DNA from: Rachicladosporium sp. CCFEE 5018 | Lineage: Eukaryota; Ascomycota; Dothideomycetes; Cladosporiales; Cladosporiaceae | Assembly (NCBI GenBank): GCA_002077045.2 | Contig: KZ111162.1 | Span: 194,604 to 258,603, forward strand | DNA length: 64,000 bases | Direction of reading: 5' to 3' | Shown: piece after piece, positions 54,868-64,000 of the stretch | Numbering within the stretch: the first letter of the stretch is position 1 | How the letters are laid out: each line of letters starts with the position of its first letter | Made by a program: the position numbers and the translations under genes | The notes under the pieces: model-generated | Databases searched by the model: none | What the model was told of the DNA's origin: nothing | Seen by the model: only the letters and a program-made list of their open reading frames with translations

Positions 54868-56577
54868 ATGCATGCCAGTCGAGCTCTGAGAACAACAGCG
54901 ACAACATATTTGCGCAAGTCTTATTTGCCACGCCCGACTGGATTTCCACTTCGCCTGCAGCGTATCGGCAACATGGCAGACAATCTTGCAATCGCGAATG
55001 GCCACAGACGACATAGCTCAATCACCGCAGTAGCAGCACCATTGCCTAAGAAGCTGATTGTCTGCTGCGATGGCACCTGGGCCAATGCCGACAACGCCTG
55101 GGTAAAGGACAAGTTTGGCGGCGCTGGCCACCCTGTGAACCCCACGAACGTCACTCGCCTCGCTCGGGCAATCCAGGACCAGGATGATGGCCATCATCAG
55201 CAGATCGTGTACTACCAAGCTGGCGTTGGCACTGGCTTGGGAGTCTGGGACAAGTTCTTCGGCGGCGGCACTGGAGCTGGTCTTTCAGAGAACGTGCGAG
55301 AAGCGTACTCGTTCCTTGTCAGCAACTACTCAGATCAGAGGGACGCAAAAGTCGATCAGCCGGATTCGATTTTCTTGGTTGGATTCTCACGCGGTGCATT
55401 CACGGCTCGTTCGATCGGTGGCTTTATCGGAGCATTCGGTATCTTGGAGCGCAGGGCGATGCCATTCTTCTACGAGATCTTCCAGGACTGGGAGCACGCA
55501 GGCGATCCTAAGCACCCACCGATATTCTTCAAAGCTTGGTGTAAGAAACATGGGGGTAGGGAAGAAGACATGCCCGTCGACGACTCCGTTCATGTGGAAG
55601 GCGATGACGAGAAGCTCAGGAAGATCGGAGAGTATCTTCTGAACTACCGCAAGTTCCTTGTCGCGAATCACCTCACCAAAGATGCCAAGATCAAGTGCAT
55701 CGGTGTGTGGGATACTGTGGGCTCCCTTGGCATCCCGATCAACCCCAAGATCAGGAAGGTATTCGGGTTCCTGCCAGGTTACATTCACGAGTACAAGTGG
55801 CTCGACACCACGATCGATAATCACGTTGAGAACGCATTCCAGGCGCTTGGTCTAGATGAGCGCCGATACCCGTTCTCCCCCGCTGTTTGGGAGCGTCCCA
55901 AAGACTGCACTACAAACCTGAAGCAGTGCTGGTTCGCCGGTGCGCATAGCAACATTGGAGGCTCGTATGCCGATCAGGGGAACGCGGACATTACGCTGAT
56001 GTGGATGATGGACCAGCTGTCTGGTAATACTCGACCGAGAGACAGGCAGACCACAGAGCTCGACTGGATTAAGTTCGACAAGTCTTACATCACGACGGAG
56101 CAGAGCTGGCCGATCCTGAGCAACGACTCATCCCAGGACATCGTCGCAAGGTTCGCAATCCATTGTGTACTGAATCCCCAGGCCAGTGGCGGCCGTTCGT
56201 TGAACACCTCGGACAACAGCCAGCCCTCTTCCTGGTCCAAGAAATGGCCCGTGATCTGCGAGTTCTTTGGTCTCAAAGGCACAGCGCCACCAGCTGGCGG
56301 CTCGGGACCGCAACCTGGCCAATACTTGACCGAGCATCTCGAGCAGTGGAAGGCGCTGGAGAAGAAACATGGGCTTGCGACAGGGAGAGTGGGCAATGAT
56401 AGGAGTTTCGCTGGGTTCCAGTACTTCATCATGACTATGTTCAACTTTGACCGGCAATTGGACTTGACGAACATGCACGCGGTGTGGAGTGATGGTGGGA
56501 AGGTGCAGGAGGTTGACTCGAAGACGGCTTGGTGGACTGCGTTCGAGAGGTTTAGGGCGGCTAAGATCATACCATGA
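54868..56577 (+). CDS. fusion: DUF2235 alpha/beta-hydrolase + PRISE reductase C-terminus
   Basis: A single open exon of 569 aa. Residues about 58-400 are a DUF2235 (Tle1-like phospholipase) domain: LIVCCDGTWAN, 'YQAGVGTGLGVWDKFFGG', the nucleophile elbow VGFSRGAFTAR, CIGVWDTVGSLGIP, and 'CWFAGAHSNIGGSYADQGNA', followed by 'TLMWMMDQLSG'. From about residue 412 the sequence changes to the C-terminal part of a PRISE reductase: SWPILSNDSSQDIVAR, QPSSWSKKWPVICEFFGLKG, YFIMTMFNFDRQLDLTNM, ending KIIP. The complete PRISE gene at 16051-17379 has the matching blocks SWSTKWPVLCDYFGLKG and LTQFDFDRQYDMTKM. The reductase part lacks the Rossmann motif and the catalytic Lys/Tyr, so only the hydrolase can be active. 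There is no N gap or frame break at the joint. Confidence 0.82.
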   Translation: MHASRALRTTATTYLRKSYLPRPTGFPLRLQRIGNMADNLAIANGHRRHSSITAVAAPLPKKLIVCCDGTWANADNAWVKDKFGGAGHPVNPTNVTRLARAIQDQDDGHHQQIVYYQAGVGTGLGVWDKFFGGGTGAGLSENVREAYSFLVSNYSDQRDAKVDQPDSIFLVGFSRGAFTARSIGGFIGAFGILERRAMPFFYEIFQDWEHAGDPKHPPIFFKAWCKKHGGREEDMPVDDSVHVEGDDEKLRKIGEYLLNYRKFLVANHLTKDAKIKCIGVWDTVGSLGIPINPKIRKVFGFLPGYIHEYKWLDTTIDNHVENAFQALGLDERRYPFSPAVWERPKDCTTNLKQCWFAGAHSNIGGSYADQGNADITLMWMMDQLSGNTRPRDRQTTELDWIKFDKSYITTEQSWPILSNDSSQDIVARFAIHCVLNPQASGGRSLNTSDNSQPSSWSKKWPVICEFFGLKGTAPPAGGSGPQPGQYLTEHLEQWKALEKKHGLATGRVGNDRSFAGFQYFIMTMFNFDRQLDLTNMHAVWSDGGKVQEVDSKTAWWTAFERFRAAKIIP

Positions 56578-57183
56578 GCAGATGTGACGGGAAGTTGGAA
56601 TGGATGATCCCGACTGCACTGAGAGACTTCTCCAACTATGTAAACCCTTCAATACCTTCTCGCCCGAGTGATCATGCCACTGTACTGGCTTCGTTGCCGT
56701 GAGCTACGACTATTAGGTCAGATGTATGTCTGTGTCTCAAAGCCGTTTGCGTTCCCATCGTGAATGGCCATGCGAGTGACGAAAGAGCGGACCGCTCACC
56801 AACTCACCATGGACGACAATGCTATCATATGCCGCACCCCAGGAGTTCGAACGTATCTAGACTGTCAGTGAGAGTACTGTCTCCTCCGACACCTCTCCTA
56901 GACAGCGTTACAGGCAATTGATTATAGCGGTGCTGGTAATACTAGCAGTGGAGTGGTCTGTCATTCACCGGATGGCCCAAGCTTTCGTTCGGCTACAGTC
57001 TTCCTGCACCACCTCTTCGGCAAAGACAAAACAGACATCTCCAACAATGGGCGCGCCTCGGCCAAAACATGTAACATACATCTGGTCCCTTCAACATAAT
57101 GACCATCGTTGTAGTATAGCAAGGCATCGTAAGTCATTTCGCAACTCTCTATCCGTCAACGATTCGCGTCCTACTACTTCAAG
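56578..57183. other. intergenic region
   Basis: 606 bp between two genes in the same direction. No gene seen. Confidence 0.4.
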
Positions 57184-58601
57184 ATGTTGTCCGCCGAAGA
57201 TCGTGTACATCCTGCGTTCGCGCGTCTTCCGCCATGGGTCCAAGAGAAGCTCTCGCCGAAAGCGATAGACTATATCAGACGCGTACACCATTGGGTTGAA
57301 ACAGAATGCGTACCCGCCGAACGCGTCGTGAAAGCACAGCTAGTGGTGAACAAGTGGAAGACACCACCACTCATACAAGAGCTACGCGTGAAAGCTAAGA
57401 AGGAGGGCCTATTCAATTTGTTCCTGCCGAAGAGCTTTGGGGACTTGAGCCCTGGCTTGACGAACTTGGAGTACAGTTGCTGTGCGGAGATCATGGGGAG
57501 GTGCTATTGGGCGGCGCAGGTGAGTAATATGTGCTCTCCTTTGTCTGGAACAATACGCTAATGACGATACGCCAGACGATGAACTGTCACGCGCCGGAGA
57601 CTGGTAACATCGAGCTTTTGGCGAAGTACTGCAACGAGGAGCAAAAGCAGAAATGGCTTCTCCCCCTTTTGAATGGCGAGACCAGCTCCGCATACAGCAT
57701 GACAGAGCCCGACGTAGCGTCCTCAGATGCCACGAATATCGCCTGTCGTATCACTCGCGACCCAAAAGACCCCGACACCCTTGTAGTAAATGGTCGCAAG
57801 CTCTACGGCAACGTAGCTTGGAACGAGGACCTATCTGTCTACATCCTGATGGCATGTTCAGATCCCGAGAACCCGGATCCCTGGAAACGACACACCACGA
57901 TCATAGTCCCGAAATCCACTCCCGGCTTTCGCATAGTCCGGAACCTCACGATCATGGGATATGACTGCGCACCCGAAGGGCACGGCGAATACATCTACGA
58001 AAACGCCCGGGTACCAGCCTCGAACATCATACTCGGCGAAGGCCGCGCTTTCGAGATCGCACAAGGCCGTCTCGGACCTGGGAGAATACACCACTGCATG
58101 CGACTCATCGGTCAGACTGAAAGGGCGTACGAGCTGGCCCTCATACGCGCCACAGACCCACGAAAGAAGCCCAGAGGCAAGCTGGTAGGCGACTTCGACT
58201 CCAACATTGAGCGCATAGCCGCTATGCGGATTCAGCTCGACTCCATGCGGCTTGTGGTCCTCAACGCAGCACACACTATGGACGTCCACGGCAATAAGTC
58301 GGGTCGCTATGCCATTGCGCAGTCTAAGATCATGGTACCTGAGATGGCTGCAAACATCATCGACGAGTGCATGCAGATGTACGGCGGCCAAGGTCTGACT
58401 CAGCACACGGCACTACCTGAGATGTGGATGTACGCGCGATTCGTGCGCATTGCGGATGGCCCTGATGCGGCGCACAGGCATCAAGTTGGAAGAGATCAGT
58501 TGAAGACTGCGGCGGCGATCAAGGGGAGGCATGATGGCTATGCGAAGAGGTATGAGGAGCTTTGTCGAACGTGGGGAGTGGAGAAGGAGGAATTTGCATA
58601 A
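57184..58601 (+). CDS. acyl-CoA dehydrogenase (ACAD10/11-like)
   Basis: An FAD enzyme that makes the 2,3-double bond in an acyl-CoA, the first step of beta-oxidation. Exons 57184-57519 and 57576-58601, with a 56-bp intron, give 453 aa. Seen in order are KKEGLFNLFLPKSFGDLSPG, 'SAYSMTEPDVASSDATNIAC' (FAD/substrate loop), 'WITMGYDCAPEGHGEY'-type beta domain (here IMGYDCAPEGHGEY), 'GRLGPGRIHHCMRLIGQTER', and the C-terminal 'QMYGGQGLTQHTALPEMWMY' with 'RIADGPDAAHRHQVGRDQLK'. The last block is typical of the ACAD10/11 branch. No clear targeting peptide is present. It could act on CoA esters made by the cluster ligase, but it lies 18 kb away and may be unrelated. Confidence 0.9.
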
Positions 58602-59270
58602 GATTCGCGAATGGAGCGTGTATCGTGTACCTCGAGCCACAAGGTGCGTTCGATCATAATATCACTGTGACAGTGAACAGGCCTACAGAAGAGGTCCTCG
58701 ATCTTGTCGGCTGTGGCGCTGTGGACACACATTGAAATGCGACAGAAATCCAAGTTGGAAGTCCACTTCATAGTTCGCATTCTCTTGCAATCCGGAACCA
58801 TACACTTCCCCTACAGAGGTACAATTGACCACATGGCTGCACGCGGAGACCATGCGGATATCACGCGAAGATTCGGATTGAAACATTCAAAGTTTGTGCA
58901 CTTCAAGCGCAACAGAATCGTTCCGATGGTCAGCGCGTATCTCCGCGTCTACTCTTATGAGCGCAGCATCTGCTGAATGGTGAGCAGATGTATCTGACGC
59001 GCCCACATCCCCTACCCGCGATGCGAGTCATCTTAAACATGCAGGTCGCTCCCAATCGATCGTCTCGCCCGCTCTGAGCTCTCTCGTTCTTCGCCTCATG
59101 CTTCTGAGTACACATATGGAAGAGGTCTCGCGGATGTCATGGAACACCAACCACGAAGCCTGACCACTGGACATACTGCCCAACCCGCCGTCATCTCCCG
59201 CCACGCAGCGCACGATCAACAATCACTTCGCTCAAGCCAGTCGGCGGGACCGTCTTCCTAAGCCGGCGTC
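58602..59270. other. intergenic region
   Basis: 669 bp. Short frames only; no gene seen. Confidence 0.4.
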
Positions 59271-60248
59271 ATGTCTCGCCAGGCAGCATACGAGCAACAA
59301 CGGCAACGCTCAGGTCAGCCCACTGGGTCGTCAATCTCGGCAGCACAAGACCCGCCACCGTACACGTCAGTCTATATACCAAACGACGAATCCGCGCTCT
59401 TGCTCCAAACGTTCAGCACGGTCGTAGCGCATGAGCAGGACGCCGAGTACGCGACGGAAGAAGTCGAAAGACTCCGCAAGTTTCTCCGGTTTTGTCTATG
59501 CGTCGACTACCCCTGTGACAAAGCCAGGGTGAGCAATGTCACGATCAGCACGACCGACCGTGATCACTACATCCATCTGAGCAGGCTTTTGCAGTCCAAC
59601 GCAGGGTGTCCTTGTAAGATCACGGATAACGACCGCGAGCGGATAGCCCCAGTCTTTTGGAAGCACATTCACGAGCCGTGCAAGGCCCTTCATCTGTCCG
59701 TCGAATGCGTCGCGCTCATGATCATGCGGTTCAACAAGTACCAGGGCATGTTCGCGGGCTACAAGGGTAGTCCCCACGGCGTCCTGCGGGACCACGGCCT
59801 CGAAGCGCTGGCTCAGAAACTTTGGACAGACTGGCACCAAGTCCTCCCAGCGATCTGCGCACGACGGACTGGCTATCTCGAAGAGCGGATGATCAAGCTT
59901 GCCCAGCAGTACTTTGTGCACGTTGAAGGAGTGTTCGGTAATTCTGCTATCAGTCCAGAGGCCCAGAATCAGCCTCGAGCCGCAGTGCCGCGAGTAGCCT
60001 ACACAGCCTCAGCACGAGGTCGAGCATATGAGAGAAATCGCGATAAGATGTTTGACTCGATGCGCAGTCATCCGGGATCGTTCAAGCTTCTCTCTGAGAA
60101 CATGTTAGATGGTATGCACAGGTGCAAAAACCGAAAACCCGTCTCTCGGAAGGGTGGTTGCTGGAACAGTCAAACTCAATTGATGGATATGCTCGAGCGA
60201 CAGCCGACGAGATCAGAGTGCAGGGAGCAGGAGTATACATACTGCTAG
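59271..60248 (+). CDS. hypothetical protein, not recognised
   Basis: I do not recognise this protein. A single exon of 325 aa starts MSRQAAYEQQRQRSGQP, a polar Gln/Ser-rich leader. Residues 40-240 look folded and helical, with 'VERLRKFLRFCLCVDYPCDK', 'DHYIHLSRLLQSNAGCPCK', 'FWKHIHEPCKALHLSVECV' and 'HGLEALAQKLWTDWHQVLPA'. The seven or so Cys in this part are spread, not in a known zinc motif. The C-terminal 90 residues are basic (ARGRAYERNRDKM, KNRKPVSRKGG). No membrane segment is seen. An exon may be missing at the 3' end. Confidence 0.5.
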   Translation: MSRQAAYEQQRQRSGQPTGSSISAAQDPPPYTSVYIPNDESALLLQTFSTVVAHEQDAEYATEEVERLRKFLRFCLCVDYPCDKARVSNVTISTTDRDHYIHLSRLLQSNAGCPCKITDNDRERIAPVFWKHIHEPCKALHLSVECVALMIMRFNKYQGMFAGYKGSPHGVLRDHGLEALAQKLWTDWHQVLPAICARRTGYLEERMIKLAQQYFVHVEGVFGNSAISPEAQNQPRAAVPRVAYTASARGRAYERNRDKMFDSMRSHPGSFKLLSENMLDGMHRCKNRKPVSRKGGCWNSQTQLMDMLERQPTRSECREQEYTYC

Positions 60249-60733
60249 GCTGTGGGCAGACGCTGTTTTGGACTGTTGAGCCAAGGAGCCATCGGGAGGT
60301 CCGCTACATTGGCCAGAACCCAGTGCTCTGCGTCATAAAATACAATCTTTGTTCGCAAAACAGTGATGATCGACGCTCCTCACATCGGTACACAATAGGT
60401 GGGACTACAGCAGGGGTGCCACGTGGGCAACGCATGCCTTGCAGCAGAAGATAGGGATCGTTCCTTAGCGCTATGCAGTTGCAAACCAGTCAGAGAGGAC
60501 CAGCTATGCTGTGAAACAACGAGACCTGCAGCCAGCCGTCAGCGTCATGCGAGTCTCAAGCCATGAAAGATGCTGGTAAGTGACGAAGTCTGTATGCCTC
60601 CCAGTCGCAGCTGTAGTACATGGAGGAGAGATCTCCATGCAACACAACCATCTACCTGTACACCGTGTGCAATCATGCTACCCGTCATCTCATCAATCGT
60701 CCGAATCGTCTCACTCACGCCCCCCTCTCTCGC
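60249..60733. other. intergenic, convergent 3' ends
   Basis: 485 bp between the orphan gene (+) and the AAA gene (-). No gene seen. Confidence 0.4.
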
Positions 60734-63700
60734 TCAAGTATAACTCCTCATAGCCTCCACATACCCAACCCCACCCCTCAAATCCCTCTCAAAACTCTCC
60801 GCAACCTCCAATACCCGTCCGATCTGCTCCATGCCCAACACGCCCTCCTCGTTGAGCGCCAGCGCCTGCGCAGTCCTGACTACATTCTTAATCTGCCTAC
60901 CATTCAAGCGATGCCTCGCAAGAGCATCGAGCTCCTTGTCCCCGAACTCCGCGACCTTGGTACCAGGTTGCGCGCGACACTTGTCCAGAAACATGGCCCA
61001 CACGCTGCGCTTGGCTTTGCTCGTGAGGTCGCCGTAGCGCAGCGCGACGTGGATGCGAGATTGAAACGCGTCGTCGAAAGTTTCGACGCGGTTGGTGGTT
61101 AGGAAGAGGATGCCTTGGAAGTACTCTAGCAGGCGCAGGAAGATTGACACCAAAGCGTTGCGGTGGATGTCGTGGACTTCGCGTTTCTCGAGGAAGACGT
61201 CCGCTTCATCCAGGAGCAGGACGGCGCCCCAGGAATGCGCGATATCGAGGATCTTTTGGAGTTCGAGTTCCAGCTTTGCAGGGTCTGTGCCCAGCTCGCC
61301 GGCGGAGACCATGTAGAGGGGGCATTTGAGGAGTTCAGAGATACCTTCGGCGGTGAGGGTTTTGCCTGTGCCTGGTGGGCCGTGGAGGACGGCTACGAGG
61401 CCTTTACCCTTGCCTTGCACGACGTCGTCGATTGTCTTTGCGGCGTGGAATTTATGGCTCTCAACCAGAGCGCGGACGATCGATTTCTGGTTTGGCGGCA
61501 GGACGAGCGAGGAGAAGGCCGCTTCGTTGTACTCGATATCTCTGATACCCGAGAGGGAGAACTCGAGCCAGAGTTTCTCATTGAAGGCGAAGCCCAGCAC
61601 GACGGGAGATGTGAGCAGCAGGTCTTCGTCGGTGTAAACTGGAGCTTTGCCGGCTTGGGCCATGGCTGTGACGGTGTTCGGGCGAACGATGGCGCCGTCT
61701 TCATCGACTTCTACTTCGACCATGTGGTATTCTTCGCCGACTTTGACCATGCGGTACTTCTTCTTGGCTGAAAGGTCGTCGCCGCCTGCCTGTGCTTGAT
61801 CGTCGTCGGAATCGGAGCCGCAGCAGCAGTCGTCGGAATCTTCCTCATCGTCGGAGAAGACTTCGTCGTCCTCATGCGGCTTGATGGAGGAGATTGAATA
61901 GTTCGGGTTGATGCGGCGGAAGGTTTGAGGATCAATCATTACGCGGCCGTTAATGTTGATCTTGACAATCTGGTTCTTCTTCTTCTTGTGGAAGGCGAGA
62001 CCTTTGTGGAAGCGGTAGGCCATGCNNNNNNNNNNNNNNNNNNNNNNNNNNNNNNNNNNNNNNNNNNNNNNNNNNNNNNNNNNNNNNNNNNNNNNNNNNN
62101 NNNNNNNNNNNNNNNNNNNNNNNNNACTGGAGCTTTGCCGGCTTGGGCCATGGCTGTGACGGTGTTCGGGCGAACGATGGCGCCGTCTTCATCGACTTCT
62201 ACTTCGACCATGTGGTATTCTTCGCCGACTTTGACCATGCGGTACTTCTTCTTGGCTGAAAGGTCGTCGCCGCCTGCCTGTGCTTGATCGTCGTCGGAAT
62301 CGGAGCCGCAGCAGCAGTCGTCGGAATCTTCCTCATCGTCGGAGAAGACTTCGTCGTCCTCATGCGGCTTGATGGAGGAGATTGAATAGTTCGGGTTGAT
62401 GCGGCGGAAGGTTTGAGGATCAATCATTACGCGGCCGTTAATGTTGATCTTGACAATCTGGTTCTTCTTCTTCTTGTGGAAGGCGAGACCTTTGTGGAAG
62501 CGGTAGGCCATGCCTTCGAGGCTTGTAAAATGCCTGCCTCGCTCGATGATCATTTTCTTGACGCCCTCTGGGTCTTGATGATACTTCAACGGATACGTGG
62601 CGAGGCTGGTGATCTTGCGAGGGCCCTTGCACTCTTCGACAGCAGCCTCGTACTCGCCGTAGCCGAAATTCTTGCCGTCATATTCGAGATATCGACCCTC
62701 TACTGCGTACCACTCGCCTCGGGTCATAGACTTGAGCTTGTTGGCGTGCTCAACCTTGAAGCACCGCGGCTCTTCCCATGAGCCATAGCAGGATGAGATG
62801 GCGATCTCGTTAGGCTTGTACAGTGCCCAGAGCAATTCGAAGGTGATGTTCCCTGCTGCAATGAGCGGGTAGAGAGTCTTCTTGATGACACTGTAGTCCT
62901 CGTCGATATAAGCCACGAGAGTCATGACCATCTTGCGTTGCGACTCAAGCTTCTTGGCAGCCTTGCGCTTCTTCTCGGCCTTGATCTTGGCCTTCAGTGT
63001 CTTCTTGTAGTAGACACGCAACTCCTCGAGGTACAAGAAGAGCAAGTTGGGGTCGATGGTCGGCTCCTCGGCTTCCAGACTGACTCGCTTACAATCTTTC
63101 ATCACCTCTGAAAGTGCCGCACGCAGCGCTTTCGCCTTGATGTCGATGAGTGTGCACACGAACTCGTTTTCGTAGTTGAACGTCCGCCGGACAAGGAAGG
63201 CGTAGTCTGCGTACTCACTCTCGTCCCTGCCCGAGCTCTCCCGCAGAGTCCACTCGTGGCGGGTGGTGTCCCAGAGCTGATCGACCTTCTTGAATGGCAG
63301 ACCCTTGTCCTTCCCTGTCTTCTCCTTGGTTTTCTTCGTGGTCTGAAGCTTGAGTTCATCGATCTGGGCTTGCAGTGTCTGCATACTCGTTCGCCGGGAG
63401 TCACTGCCATCATTGTCTTCTGAGGCTGAAGAAGCAACTTTCTCCTTCTTGGACTTCTTGGCGGCTTTCTTGGATGCCTTCTTCGCGGCTGCCTTTTTCT
63501 TCTTCTTGGACTTCTCGTCCTCAGATGAGCTGTCACTGTCCTCTGACTCTGACTGCTCCGATGCCTCCGACTCTGAGCTTTCCTCACTACTGGACTCTAA
63601 CTTCTTTGTCTTGCGATGCTTCTTGTCCTTGAGCTTGCGCTTCTTGCTCCTTGTCTTGACGGCCTCGTCGTCGCTAGATGATTTGTCACTCGACGACTCA

Positions 63701-63960
63701 GCATCGACAGAGCTGCTGTCAGAGCTCGACGAATCCTCGACAGGCTTCCTCCGCGATCTGCGTTTCTTATCCTGCTTCGTTGACGTCTGCTTCGTCTTGT
63801 GCTTGTGATTCTTGCACTTCGCCTTCTTCGTGGCGGCCTTGTCGCACTTTGATGCCTCGGCGTCTGCCGATGTGTTTGCAGCCAGCTGGGTTGACTCTGT
63901 CGCCACTTCTTCCTGTCTCTCACTCGCCGTCGCCGCGGACCCTGTAGTACTGTCCGCCAT
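60734..63960 (-). CDS. AAA ATPase with DUF7025-type N-terminal region (interrupted by a false gap)
   Basis: Starts at 63960 and ends at 60734. The N gap at 62026-62125 and one of the two 388-bp copies around it must be dropped; joining 63960-62126 to 61637-60734 keeps the frame and gives 912 aa. The N-terminal 190 residues are Lys/Ser/Asp/Glu-rich and disordered, with many acidic CK2-like sites. The middle part ('FLVRRTFNYENEFVCTLIDI', 'LLWALYKPNEIAISSCYGSW') is the fungal DUF7025-like region. The C-terminal AAA module has Walker A LHGPPGTGKTLTAEG, Walker B AVLLLDEADVFLEKR, sensor 1 ILFLTTNRVETFD, and arginine-finger region 'AFQSRIHVALRY'. The substrate is unknown. Confidence 0.88.
61638..62025. 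repeat. 388-bp duplicate, left copy at assembly gap
   Basis: Identical to 62126-62513 in every segment I compared. Both copies encode the same stretch of the AAA protein, ending with the residues GMAYRFHKG side. Confidence 0.9.
62026..62125. other. assembly gap, 100 N (artefactual)
   Basis: 100 N between two identical 388-bp copies. The two contig ends overlap, so the true sequence has no gap here. Confidence 0.95.
62126..62513. repeat. 388-bp duplicate, right copy at assembly gap
   Basis: Second copy of 61638-62025, starting exactly at the gap edge. Direct orientation. Confidence 0.9.
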
Positions 63961-64000
63961 GTTGTCACCAGTTCTGTGTGTGCGGCGTCCGAGAGAGCTC

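Noticed and set aside
61939..63960. AAA protein ending in a frame through the N run
   Set aside because: The last part is a reading of Ns and of the duplicated contig end; the real C-terminus lies at 60734.

Overview
The window is nuclear DNA of a filamentous ascomycete (Pezizomycotina). The evidence is short spliceosomal introns of about 49-63 bp with GT...AG ends, Zn2Cys6 regulators, a fungal rhodopsin-type receptor, a DUF6594 protein, and fungal housekeeping genes such as MIA40 and ATP12. A Dothideomycete is my best guess, but the sequence alone does not prove it. Two runs of 100 N mark assembly joins.

Layout. Bases 1-8.6 kb hold thiamine pyrophosphokinase (partial), MIA40, a mitochondrial PPR protein, a caspase-like protease, an orphan protein and a DUF6594 gene broken by one in-frame TGA. 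At 8.88-9.15 kb there is a tRNA-like gene whose anticodon stem is split by about 200 nt. From 9.26 to 38.1 kb lies a dense accessory cluster: two TRI12-type MFS exporters, two EthD-type barrel proteins (one a tandem duplicate), a zinc alcohol dehydrogenase, a PRISE-type enone reductase, three SDRs, a 4CL-like acyl-CoA ligase, a P450, an aldehyde dehydrogenase, one complete and one truncated Baeyer-Villiger-type flavin monooxygenase, and a Zn2Cys6 regulator. No polyketide synthase, NRPS or terpene synthase is visible, so the set looks like a catabolic, detoxifying or tailoring-only pathway. A plausible order of chemistry is hydroxylation (P450), alcohol to ketone/aldehyde (ADH, SDRs), enone reduction (PRISE), oxygen insertion (BVMO), aldehyde to acid (ALDH) and CoA activation (ligase), with export by the MFS pair. 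The substrate is unknown.

The gap at 38127-38226 joins two unrelated truncated genes. Beyond it are a receptor-like 7TM protein and a two-member family I do not recognise, one member truncated at the gap and one carrying frameshifts. From 44.9 kb the content is mostly housekeeping: an ankyrin-PH-OSBP lipid transfer protein, a second Zn2Cys6 factor, ATP12, an acyl-CoA dehydrogenase, an orphan, and a large AAA ATPase. Among these is a single-exon gene fusing a DUF2235 hydrolase to the C-terminal third of a PRISE reductase. The second gap (62026-62125) is flanked by identical 388-bp copies and is an assembly artefact inside the AAA gene.
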